From positions 1-21,943 of the IMG/VR virus record IMGVR_UViG_3300032053_000597: a stretch of 21,943 nt of DNA. One strand, given 5' to 3'. This stretch comes from a virus. How positions within the stretch are numbered: position 1 is the first letter of the stretch; each line of letters starts with the position of its first letter. The notes under the pieces were generated by a model. It was given only the letters and a program-made list of their open reading frames with translations, was not told where the DNA came from and ran no database searches. Position numbers and translations under genes: made by a program. This document shows, piece after piece, positions 13,052 to 19,660 of the stretch.

Positions 13052-13279
13052 TCACTCGGTAATACGAATATCCGACTCTGTGTGAATGGCGACACGGGCC
13101 CCACAGGGCAACAAGGTCTTATCGTTCCCTGAGTAGATGACCTCAGAAGGTCCGAGTATTTCTACGCGATGGCAATAGGTATTCTTGCGCCCCTGCTTGA
13201 TCGTCAACACAGGGTCATTCGCGCCTGTTTTCTTATTGGCGCGAATGACCTGCTGGTTCACATGAATCCAGGTGACCAT
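13052..13279 (-). CDS. Hypothetical beta-rich protein (75 aa)
   Basis: Mostly short strands (TWIHVNQQVIRANKK, PVLTIKQGRKNTY, EVIYSGNDKTLL) suggest a small barrel-like fold. AAAGGA lies 4 nt before the ATG, and the same GTGTGAAAGGATAATATG start context recurs before the phosphatase at 13688. No family was recognised. Confidence 0.68.
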   Translation of the reverse strand: MVTWIHVNQQVIRANKKTGANDPVLTIKQGRKNTYCHRVEILGPSEVIYSGNDKTLLPCGARVAIHTESDIRITE

Positions 13280-13280
13280 A

Positions 13281-13688
13281 TTATCCTTTCACACGCTTCT
13301 CATGTGCGGCCAAATATCTCTCTGAGATCATACGCACCAGTTCAGGGTCACGGTATCCGAAGTTATCGGGGATATTCAAACACACCACAGGCGTTTCAAG
13401 ATGGAGTTTTTCCAACCGACACGAAACATCCAATTCCTGATCTGAAGTCATGACCACAAACTCATCCGCCCATTCCAATAACACTTGGTCCAATGGCACC
13501 AAGGCAAACTCAGGCACAAGGCCCACGGCCCGTGTGTTGAAGTTCCAGGGTTCCTGTGAGAGGACGACGGCCGCTGTGGGTGAACGCAGCAATCCCGCCG
13601 AACAGACACAAACCACCCGCTTATACTTCTGAAAGTTCTGATACCGGTTTTGAGTGTTCCCTAACCGATTCATGAGATAGGGGTCCAT
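13281..13688 (-). CDS. LMW-PTP-like protein tyrosine phosphatase (135 aa)
   Basis: The segment RVVCVCSAGLLRSPTAAVVL (about residues 24-43) has the CX5RS phosphate loop (CSAGLLRS) of low-molecular-weight-type phosphatases. Later IPDNFGYRDPEL carries Asp residues that could serve as the general acid. It resembles the short predicted tyrosine phosphatase family (COG4551-like). Substrate unknown. It is transcribed directly after rtcB and has the same start context as its downstream neighbour. Confidence 0.82.
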   Translation of the reverse strand: MDPYLMNRLGNTQNRYQNFQKYKRVVCVCSAGLLRSPTAAVVLSQEPWNFNTRAVGLVPEFALVPLDQVLLEWADEFVVMTSDQELDVSCRLEKLHLETPVVCLNIPDNFGYRDPELVRMISERYLAAHEKRVKG

Positions 13689-13689
13689 A

Positions 13690-14862
13690 TTATCCTTTCA
13701 CACAAAGAACCTGGCGCAGTTGTGCCACGATCTTGACAAGATCCTTCTGGTTCTCCATCACCTGGTCGATATTCTTGTACGCCCCAGGCAATTCATCAAT
13801 GATGCCAGCGTCCTTGCGGCACACAATCCCCGCGGTCTGTGATTCCACATCGGCTACGGTAAACGCTTTCTTCGCTTTACCGCGCGACATAACTCGCCCG
13901 GCACCATGTGAGCAAGAACAAAACGATTCGCTGTTGCCCAGGCCTTCGACGATATACGAACGGGTGCCCATCGATCCAGGAATAATACCCATGTCACCAA
14001 CCCGAGCACGAACAGCCCCCTTGCGCGTAACGATAACATTCTCCCCATAATGATCCTCTCGCTCTGCATAATTATGATGTGCATTCACCGTGAGTAGAGG
14101 GGTCACCACGGTGTCCTTGTCTCCAAAAATCACTTCAGCCACAGACTGCATCACCAACTTCATCATGACTTCGCGGTTCCTCATGGCATACCGCTGGGCC
14201 CACTGAAGGTCCCGCCAGTACTCATTGAACAACTCAGTCCCATCAGTCAGGTACGCAAGGTTCGGGTCTTCCAACTTGATCTGTTCCACTTCCATGATCT
14301 TCTTGGCTTGATCGATATAATAGTTCCCGATCTTGTTCCCAATACCGCGGGAACCTGAATGCAGCATGACCCAGACTTGTTCTTCCAAGTCAATACACAC
14401 TTCGATGAAATGGTTGCCCCCACCGAGGGTGCCCATCTGCTTGACCACACGCATAGGATCATCCTGAATCTTCTCAGGCAACCACTCATACCCTACCATT
14501 TCAAACGGCACGGTCGCAGAATTGTGCATGTCGAACCCCACAGGCACGGCCTTGGAAATCGAGTCAAACAATCCCTGCAAGTTATCAGGCAACCGCTTAG
14601 ACTTGAATGGCATCTTGGAGGCCATCATACCGCAGCCGATATCCACACCAACACACGCAGGGACCACCGCACCCTTGGTGGCGACAACAGATCCAACAGT
14701 CGCCCCGATGCCATAATGCACATCAGGCATGACCGCGACATGCTTATAGATAAACGGAAGGCCAGCGGTACGCTTGAGTTGTTCCAGGGCCTGGGATTCC
14801 ACCGTCTCAATAGGAGACCAAATCTTGATCGGCTTCGGTGCTGAATTTATGACGTTAAACAT
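13690..14862 (-). CDS. rtcB: RtcB RNA ligase (390 aa)
   Basis: Family motifs in order: VMPDVHYGIGATVGSV, VGVDIGCGM (metal-binding Cys/Asp), GTLGGGNHFIEV, LHSGSRGIG, VNAHHNYAERE, and GSMGTRSYIVEG followed by CSHGAGR with the His that takes GMP. RtcB joins 2',3'-cyclic phosphate or 3'-phosphate RNA ends to 5'-OH ends using GTP and Mn2+, and repairs cleaved tRNAs. Length matches bacterial RtcB (about 400). In a phage with a tRNA/tmRNA locus, repair of tRNAs cut by host anticodon nucleases is a reasonable inference. It starts within the last codons of the zinc protein. Confidence 0.95.
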   Translation of the reverse strand: MFNVINSAPKPIKIWSPIETVESQALEQLKRTAGLPFIYKHVAVMPDVHYGIGATVGSVVATKGAVVPACVGVDIGCGMMASKMPFKSKRLPDNLQGLFDSISKAVPVGFDMHNSATVPFEMVGYEWLPEKIQDDPMRVVKQMGTLGGGNHFIEVCIDLEEQVWVMLHSGSRGIGNKIGNYYIDQAKKIMEVEQIKLEDPNLAYLTDGTELFNEYWRDLQWAQRYAMRNREVMMKLVMQSVAEVIFGDKDTVVTPLLTVNAHHNYAEREDHYGENVIVTRKGAVRARVGDMGIIPGSMGTRSYIVEGLGNSESFCSCSHGAGRVMSRGKAKKAFTVADVESQTAGIVCRKDAGIIDELPGAYKNIDQVMENQKDLVKIVAQLRQVLCVKG

Positions 14863-15164
14863 GATTCTCTTTCTAGGTTGACCACATACCTGGCATACTT
14901 TTGTGCATCTGAATTGACCGCTCTGAGATATGCCGCTGCCGTGTAATTATCAAAAGGGTCGGTCTCGTTTCCTGAACCATCACATTCTTCACAGTCATGC
15001 TCATGGCCCAGGTCACATTCCTGATAACCTTTTCCATGACATTCTCCACATTTACCAGGATATAGAGGCTTCGGTGTTTCCATGGTATCAAACTCACGCC
15101 GTAGATCATCCTGGTTGTCCAGAATCCACAGGTGAAATGGGATAGGGCTTTTAGGTGAAAACAT
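14847..15164 (-). CDS. DnaJ-type cysteine-rich zinc protein (105 aa)
   Basis: Two CxxCxGxG-like modules, CGECHGKGYQEC (about residues 39-50) and CEECDGSG (about 58-65), form the zinc-binding hairpin known from DnaJ. No J-domain is present. Stand-alone modules of this type occur in phages and bacteria and may bind unfolded protein or RNA. It overlaps the rtcB start by 16 nt. Confidence 0.78.
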   Translation of the reverse strand: MFSPKSPIPFHLWILDNQDDLRREFDTMETPKPLYPGKCGECHGKGYQECDLGHEHDCEECDGSGNETDPFDNYTAAAYLRAVNSDAQKYARYVVNLERESCLTS

Positions 15165-15174
15165 TTTATTCTCT

Positions 15175-15543
15175 TTATTTAGGGATCTGTTTAATTATTG
15201 CGATATGAAGTGATTTTTTGACGGCTCGGACGATCAGATTACCCAATTCAATTCTGGGTATCCCCTCAATGATTTTCTGTTCTTCTGGTAGTGGGGTACC
15301 TGGTTCCGGCTCAGCATCGACGATAGACAAGATCCGATCTCGTTCTGTGTTGATTGCAGAGGTGATGGCCTTGTCGCGTTCTTGTGTGGTATCGGCCGAT
15401 TCCTTCTGGAATGCCCAAAGTATTGTGTCAATTTTTTCAGTGAGTTCTTCGCTGGTAAACGGGGCCCAGCCGTCTTTGGGGTTCTTACGATACGAGAGAA
15501 CCCCGTTGACAACCTTCTCTTGATGAAATGCTGTGGCGCTCAT
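15175..15543 (-). CDS. Hypothetical protein from a leaderless-type promoter (122 aa)
   Basis: A soluble, helical, charged protein (EELTEKIDTILWAFQKESAD, ERDKAITSAINTERDRILSI) with a Pro/Glu linker (DAEPEPGTPLPEE). The ATG at 15543 is the likely start. It is exactly 6 nt after a TATAGT -10 box, so transcription would begin at or next to its first base. The upstream TTG at 15561 would lie over the promoter itself. No later methionine is available. Function unknown. Confidence 0.75.
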   Translation of the reverse strand: MSATAFHQEKVVNGVLSYRKNPKDGWAPFTSEELTEKIDTILWAFQKESADTTQERDKAITSAINTERDRILSIVDAEPEPGTPLPEEQKIIEGIPRIELGNLIVRAVKKSLHIAIIKQIPK

Positions 15544-15549
15544 GATTCT

Positions 15550-15578
15550 ACTATAACACAACTCAACAATAATGTCAA
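15550..15578 (-). promoter_or_regulatory. Leaderless-type sigma70 promoter
   Basis: Minus strand TTGACA (15573-15578), 17-nt spacer, extended TGT then TATAGT (15550-15555). Six nt separate the -10 from the ATG, so the expected start site is the A of the ATG, and there is no room for a Shine-Dalgarno. Confidence 0.75.
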
Positions 15579-15596
15579 GTTAATTATTCTGGTATG

Positions 15597-15707
15597 CTAT
15601 CTGGCATTCCAGATAACAATAGAAAACCCAATCCAAAATACGATCACAATCAACAGACCAAAGGAAACAAACATAACGAGAGCCGACATCAGTGCTATTT
15701 CTAGCAT
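15597..15707 (-). CDS. Small membrane protein (36 aa)
   Basis: The peptide is MLEIALMSALVMFVSFGLLI followed by VIVFWIGFSIVIWNAR, almost wholly hydrophobic with one long membrane span and a basic end. Its ATG shares a base with the upstream TGA (TGATG), indicating re-initiation. The last codons form a 7-bp hairpin (TATCTGG / CCAGATA) just before the next promoter. Confidence 0.6.
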   Translation of the reverse strand: MLEIALMSALVMFVSFGLLIVIVFWIGFSIVIWNAR

Positions 15708-15916
15708 CAGACGTAGATCATCCGTTTTCGTTCATAATCCTCAAGAATCCACTGGACCTGACGGTCCGACAGAAGAGGACTCACAAAACCAGTGACCGAA
15801 TTGAATAGGAGAATGTCTATCTTCAACAAACCCCCAGTATTTACATAGACTTTCAGGTGTTCTTTAGTCCTGGACCACACCAATACCAAATCCAGATCTG
15901 AAATTTCTTTACTCAT
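15707..15916 (-). CDS. Hypothetical protein (69 aa)
   Basis: A beta-rich N-terminal half (LDLVLVWSRTKEHLKVYVNT) and a C-terminal helix (DRQVQWILEDYERKRMIYV). It overlaps the DNA ligase end by 8 nt and ends on the start of a membrane micro-ORF. No family was recognised. Confidence 0.66.
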   Translation of the reverse strand: MSKEISDLDLVLVWSRTKEHLKVYVNTGGLLKIDILLFNSVTGFVSPLLSDRQVQWILEDYERKRMIYV

Positions 15917-17060
15917 AATCCCTCACAATAATGCCCACAGGGAAAATAGGAATCCCATCGTCACTGAGGGTCTGATAGCGAACAGTCAATTCTTTACCTA
16001 TGTAGGCCTTGCGATTCTTCCACTGTTCCTGGCGGACTTCATCAGCCCCTTTGCATCGGACACTGAAGGTCTTGCTGTTCTTGATCTTGCAGACGAATAT
16101 CGCCTTGCCTTCATCTTTGCCTGTTCCTTCATCACACCCGACAATCTCAAACTCTGCATCCAAAAAGTCTTTGTGCTTCTGGAGTTGATTGTCACGATAT
16201 TGGAAGTTATATGGCTCATTTCCACCTGAGCGAATGATCGAACCTTCGTAGCCCGCGGCCATATACTCGGCATGGATCTTGTCGATATTCTTGGGAGACA
16301 GGATCTTGATCGTCTCAACCAATCGGAGATAGTTCAAGCCATTAGGAATCATCTGGCGATACTGTATGTATCGATCTGCAAATCCCAACTTGTCGGTCGT
16401 CGGACGATCATAGCACCAGAATTTCACATACTTTTTCAGCTTGGCCAATTCCGGCGTCTTCTCGTCCTTAATCAGAGACATCAATTCTTGAAAGGTCAGG
16501 TCCCCGTGGTTATACATTTCCCCATCGAGGATATCCCCGTTTTTCATGAAACTGAGAAACTCCTGTTCCATGTACAGATTGAAATTCTTATACTGCTTGG
16601 ACTTACGCGACCAAAAGATGATCGTGTTGTCTTTTCGTTCGACCAAACAACGGACCCCGTTCAGCTTCGGCTGGATATACGCAGGCCATACAAGATGTTG
16701 AGACCTCTCTTTATACTTCTGCGCCAGCATCGGTAGAAGCTTGAGTTGGATTTTCCCCATCCCTTTGTCAATCGTAGGCATGTGGATAGAGTAATTGCTA
16801 TCATGTTTTTTCTTCCATTTTGATTCGGCCTCCAAACAGGCCTGCTCATACGGCGAGGTCTCATTGGACTTGCCGATGTTCATACCAGCGCGAATCGTTT
16901 CGGGTGAATGCTGAATCTTGCCGCCGAGTTGTCCATGTGAGACCGTAATCACGGCATCCTTGGCATATTCGGAAACCTGAATATCCCACACCTTGGTCAC
17001 CCCTTTGGAGGAGGTGCCGTAAAGCGTAGGGAATTTTTTAGTAGATTTGGGAAGGGTCAT
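15909..17060 (-). CDS. ATP-dependent DNA ligase with N-terminal WGR-like domain (383 aa)
   Basis: Residues about 1-85 resemble a WGR-like domain (YGTSSKGVTKVWDIQV...GQLGGKIQ). The ligase core shows motif I YIQPKLNGVRCL (nucleophile Lys in KLNG), motif III DILDGEMY, IIIa KFWCYDRP, motif IV YEGSIIRS, motif V QLQKHKDF, and an OB-fold end (GKELTVRYQTLSDDGIPIFP). It seals nicks during replication or recombination. The ATG at 17060 has AGGAG 8 nt upstream. An in-frame ATG at 17090, adding ten residues, lies 6 nt after a -10 box and could be a leaderless start; I cannot decide between them. Confidence 0.9.
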   Translation of the reverse strand: MTLPKSTKKFPTLYGTSSKGVTKVWDIQVSEYAKDAVITVSHGQLGGKIQHSPETIRAGMNIGKSNETSPYEQACLEAESKWKKKHDSNYSIHMPTIDKGMGKIQLKLLPMLAQKYKERSQHLVWPAYIQPKLNGVRCLVERKDNTIIFWSRKSKQYKNFNLYMEQEFLSFMKNGDILDGEMYNHGDLTFQELMSLIKDEKTPELAKLKKYVKFWCYDRPTTDKLGFADRYIQYRQMIPNGLNYLRLVETIKILSPKNIDKIHAEYMAAGYEGSIIRSGGNEPYNFQYRDNQLQKHKDFLDAEFEIVGCDEGTGKDEGKAIFVCKIKNSKTFSVRCKGADEVRQEQWKNRKAYIGKELTVRYQTLSDDGIPIFPVGIIVRDYE

Positions 17061-17089
17061 GTTGGAGGCTCCTGTTTGCTTGCTGTTCA

Positions 17090-17152
17090 TATTAAGAGTA
17101 TAACATAGCAGGGGGCAGGAGTCAAGAACTATTTTGAGGGGTAAGTCGTTGA
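17090..17152 (-). repeat. Promoter cassette, copy A
   Basis: A 63-nt unit shared with 19597-19660. Identical blocks on the minus strand are TCAACGACTTAC, CAAAATAGTTCTTGAC and TATACTCTTAATATGA. The spacers differ. The 5' part encodes the end of an upstream ORF (STTYxxK then TAG) in both copies, and the 3' part carries a promoter and ATG. Confidence 0.75.
17097..17125 (-). promoter_or_regulatory. Promoter of the DNA ligase gene (cassette copy A)
   Basis: Minus strand TTGACT (17120-17125), 17-nt spacer, extended TGT then TATACT (17097-17102), then CTTAAT and ATG. The start would fall on the ATG at 17090, or give a 30-nt leader with AGGAG for the ATG at 17060. The surrounding bases match copy B at 19604-19633. 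Confidence 0.78.
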
Positions 17153-17227
17153 TTTGGAAGGGTTTGGGAGAGGTCGTCTCTTTTTCTTGATGAATGCCCG
17201 CTCTACCCGAAGATAATTTTGGCGCAT
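17129..17227 (-). CDS. Short basic ORF, possible remnant of a phosphatase C-terminus (32 aa)
   Basis: GGAGG stands 5 nt before the ATG. The product (MRQNYLRVERAFIKKKRRPL followed by PNPSKSTTYPSK) looks like the last helix and tail of a dual-specificity phosphatase, where 'A..fvk.rRp..nP' is usual. It ends STTYPSK-TAG, and the full phosphatase at 19637 ends STTYCTK-TAG in the same position relative to a promoter. It may be a leftover of a duplication or a functional short peptide. Confidence 0.5.
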   Translation of the reverse strand: MRQNYLRVERAFIKKKRRPLPNPSKSTTYPSK

Positions 17228-17249
17228 AATCGCCTCCGCATTATTCACC

Positions 17250-17696
17250 TCATCCTTTGGGATTGTTTTCATTGGAGGGAATTCCTTTCGATTGAAGAAA
17301 TGCTTCGATCCATGCCAGAGTCAAGGCACCAGGAAGACGGAAAATTCCATAGTCATCAGTCTGCGCTTGAATCATCACCCCCGTCGGTGTATGTTTGGAA
17401 TGCCGACAGAGTTGTACGATCCAACCATCGATACCAATACGGAGATTCAACCAACATTCCTCTGGTGGGCAATGGGACCAGAGCCACATCGCTTGTTCCA
17501 TTGAATCTTGAGGATGCCACTCGGATCGTGACGCCACCCCCGATCTGGACCACAGATCTGGCGGCAACTTCTCCCACGATTCAGTATTGAGATCCCGTTG
17601 ACCTGGGGATAATCGGGGAAGATTCAGCGCCTTGAGTGAGTCAATGTGTGCGGTCCAATCATCAGAGCATTCTTGTCGATCTTTAGACATGAGCAT
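17250..17696 (-). CDS. Tryptophan-rich hypothetical protein (148 aa)
   Basis: A soluble protein with many Trp residues (WEKLPPDLWSRSG, AMWLWSHCPPEECWLN) and a strand-rich middle (RIGIDGWIVQLCRHSKHTPT). The C-terminus ALTLAWIEAFLQSKG is helical. It starts 14 nt inside the end of the PEP-CTERM gene. An alternative start is the ATG 6 nt later. No family was recognised. Confidence 0.7.
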   Translation of the reverse strand: MLMSKDRQECSDDWTAHIDSLKALNLPRLSPGQRDLNTESWEKLPPDLWSRSGVASRSEWHPQDSMEQAMWLWSHCPPEECWLNLRIGIDGWIVQLCRHSKHTPTGVMIQAQTDDYGIFRLPGALTLAWIEAFLQSKGIPSNENNPKG

Positions 17697-18489
17697 ACTT
17701 TCTGAATCCCATGACCATTCCTACCGCCAGGAACAGATAGATCCAGGTTGACGGTTCGGGCACATTTGTCTGCGGCACAACGGGAGGAACAAGAGGAGTC
17801 GTAGGAGTAAACGAAGTAAACAAGATCGGCGCATCATACGAACACGGTTGAGCGATCTGTTGACAGACTCGGAGATTATCAAAGCCCACCGTGAACCCAG
17901 GGGTCGTCGTGACATGCCCAAAATTAAACACCAGGGCGCCTATCGGGGCATTATGTGCAAATTCTGGAGGATTATTCGTATTGATCGGAATGTTCATGGT
18001 ATCCAGGTCATAGTGGAACCATCCAGTTCCAGGCTGGATGCCGATACCCAGTGCAAACACATTCGGTCCAGCATCGGGACCTTCGTTCCCTAAAATATTG
18101 ATCTGCAAAAAGGCGGCATTATCATGGTAGATATCCACGCCCTTGAAGGTAAACTCAGCATCATGCTTGCCAGGAAGACCCAGGGCCGGAATGTAGGTCA
18201 TCATATTCGTGGACAAATTTTGAAATATATCAGTCGTGGCCATGTGATTAAAAATGGCATTCGTTGAATTCCCACCGATACCAGATTCCAAGTTCCAATC
18301 GACCAATGAGGCCACTTGACCCATGCGAAACGGGCCCGCATTCACGGTAGGCGGTTCGATGCCTGGAAAACCATTCAATTGATTTGTGGCTGACACGACC
18401 GGCACCAGTGCATCAAAATTGATTGTCGTGGCCCCCGCGGTCGTCACCATAAGGAACAGGCCCAGTAGACAGAATAGTAGTCGTTTCAT
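17683..18489 (-). CDS. Exported protein with PEP-CTERM sorting signal (268 aa)
   Basis: A typical signal peptide (MKRLLFCLLGLFLMVTTAGA) precedes a beta-rich, Asn/Gly-rich domain with INFDALVP at its start and GFTVGFDNLRV near residue 200, as in many PEP-CTERM proteins. After a Pro/Thr linker the end reads NVPEPSTWIYLFLAVGMVMG and FRKYAHV: the VPEP motif, a membrane helix and basic residues, the recognition tag for exosortase in Gram-negative bacteria that make exopolysaccharide. Host exosortase would cut it and send it to the surface or matrix. AGGAG stands 7 nt before the ATG, downstream of a CATAAATA box. Exosortase itself is not in this window. Confidence 0.9.
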   Translation of the reverse strand: MKRLLFCLLGLFLMVTTAGATTINFDALVPVVSATNQLNGFPGIEPPTVNAGPFRMGQVASLVDWNLESGIGGNSTNAIFNHMATTDIFQNLSTNMMTYIPALGLPGKHDAEFTFKGVDIYHDNAAFLQINILGNEGPDAGPNVFALGIGIQPGTGWFHYDLDTMNIPINTNNPPEFAHNAPIGALVFNFGHVTTTPGFTVGFDNLRVCQQIAQPCSYDAPILFTSFTPTTPLVPPVVPQTNVPEPSTWIYLFLAVGMVMGFRKYAHV

Positions 18490-18510
18490 CTTATTTCTCC
18501 TATGATAAGT

Positions 18511-18518
18511 TATTTATG
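18511..18518 (-). promoter_or_regulatory. T4-late-like box CATAAATA
   Basis: This box fits the NATAAATA late consensus and lies 21 nt before the ATG of the PEP-CTERM gene, leaving a short leader with AGGAG. The spacing is what a T4-style late promoter needs. It could be chance in an A/T-rich gap. Confidence 0.4.
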
Positions 18519-18538
18519 GGTAAAAGGGATTGGTCATG

Positions 18539-18772
18539 TTAGTTCAATTCCATCGTGGAGGTCTTCTCTGGAAACGATACCTCAAAATTTGGATCGTTCT
18601 TCGGATCGACCCAACGACAATCTTTGCCATCTTGGCTACGAATGAACAGGCGCCCATCAGAAGGCGTCACCCCGGCCATCGTGGCTCTGTCAAGGTCCCA
18701 TAGAAACCCGCGGTTATGGCAGACCGTCTTGCCCTTGCGGGTCTTGGGTATCAATTGGACTCGTTTGTTCAT
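18539..18772 (-). CDS. Hypothetical protein (77 aa)
   Basis: A basic N-terminus (MNKRVQLIPKTRKGKTVCHN) and a Trp/Asp-rich remainder (GFLWDLDRATMAG, CRWVDPKNDPNFEV). It starts in an ATGA overlap with the upstream gene. No family was recognised. Confidence 0.68.
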   Translation of the reverse strand: MNKRVQLIPKTRKGKTVCHNRGFLWDLDRATMAGVTPSDGRLFIRSQDGKDCRWVDPKNDPNFEVSFPEKTSTMELN

Positions 18773-19077
18773 GGCTGCACCTCATTCACCTTGGACAACT
18801 GCCGTTCTAACTTTGTGCGTTGCTCTCTCATGTCGTTCATGCCATTGTAAAAGGCCATCTTCCCCGCACATTGCTCGTCCCGCGCCTGGGTCAGACCGAT
18901 CACATCTTCAGTTAAGCCGTCGATCTCCGCATCCTTGGCTTCGATCATATCCAGAAGGAATTGGATATCCTTCTGCCCTTGTCGGATAAACCTGTTGGTA
19001 TCGTTCAGGCCCTTCAAGGGGTCCAAGGATTCCCAACGCCCAGCAATATCAATCATCGTTTCAATTGTCTTGTCCAT
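18769..19077 (-). CDS. Coiled-coil hypothetical protein (102 aa)
   Basis: The start at 19077 (MDKTIETMIDIAGR) follows AAGGAG and lies inside the end of the HD gene. Residues 45-100 are a charged helix (EAKDAEIDGLTEDVIGLTQA, then MREQRTKLERQL), probably a coiled coil. A longer frame to 19167 only reads over the HD gene. Confidence 0.68.
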   Translation of the reverse strand: MDKTIETMIDIAGRWESLDPLKGLNDTNRFIRQGQKDIQFLLDMIEAKDAEIDGLTEDVIGLTQARDEQCAGKMAFYNGMNDMREQRTKLERQLSKVNEVQP

Positions 19078-19597
19078 CTTTGTGATTCTCCTTCCAGATT
19101 TCATACGCTTCGGCCCACAACTCAGGGTCCCCTTTGCACAAGAACGACAACAGGTCCCGCAGTTCACTTAAAAATACCTTGGCAAATTTAGGATCGTGTT
19201 CGATGATACTCTTGGCATTATCGATCAAATCTGCTAACTTGATTGTCTGGGCTTCAGCAGGGGCAAGATAGAGCCTCTGGCATTCAGAGACCTTGCGGGT
19301 CTGACGGTTGCCTGGCACTTCCACCGCGGTCAACCATACCACCAAACTAGTGACTTCGTTGCCGAATTCCGTTCTCAGGGTCGCCTCTGTAACTTTGGTA
19401 TCCTCCAACACATCATGCAATAGAGCCGCGCATACCGCAGCATCAGGCCGATTGACTAGTGCCACTCTAGTGGCCACACTGAGCGGGTGCACAATGTAGG
19501 GGTCATTCGTATACTTCCGAAGTTGCCCCACAGCCGCATGGGCCGCCGTCGCAAACACCCTGGCTTTTTCGATCTGTCTTTCGTTGCTATTCATCAT
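19061..19597 (-). CDS. HD-domain (p)ppGpp hydrolase-like protein, MESH1/SpoT type (178 aa)
   Basis: Motifs of the RelA/SpoT hydrolase domain are RKYTNDPYIVHPLSVA (metal His), ALLHDVLEDT (HD pair plus ED) and TIKLADLIDNAKS (Asp/Asn). The length fits stand-alone small alarmone hydrolases; no synthetase or TGS domain follows. By family it removes the 3' pyrophosphate of (p)ppGpp, so it could block the stringent response in infected cells. The start (ATG at 19597) has no Shine-Dalgarno and lies 6 nt after a TATACT box, so the mRNA is probably leaderless. Confidence 0.88.
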   Translation of the reverse strand: MMNSNERQIEKARVFATAAHAAVGQLRKYTNDPYIVHPLSVATRVALVNRPDAAVCAALLHDVLEDTKVTEATLRTEFGNEVTSLVVWLTAVEVPGNRQTRKVSECQRLYLAPAEAQTIKLADLIDNAKSIIEHDPKFAKVFLSELRDLLSFLCKGDPELWAEAYEIWKENHKDGQDN

Positions 19598-19660
19598 ATT
19601 AAGAGTATAGCACAGGAGGCACAAGGATGTCAAGAACTATTTTGTGCAGTAAGTCGTTGA
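19597..19660 (-). repeat. Promoter cassette, copy B
   Basis: The counterpart of 17090-17152. It contains the last codons of the phosphatase (STTYCTK-TAG), the promoter and the first codon of the HD gene. Shared blocks total over 40 nt at nearly the same spacing (64 versus 63 nt). Confidence 0.75.
19604..19633 (-). promoter_or_regulatory. Leaderless-type promoter of the HD gene (cassette copy B)
   Basis: Minus strand TTGACA (19628-19633), 18-nt spacer, TGC then TATACT (19604-19609), CTTAAT, ATG. The expected start is the A of the ATG. The -35 begins 3 nt after the stop codon of the phosphatase gene. Confidence 0.8.
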
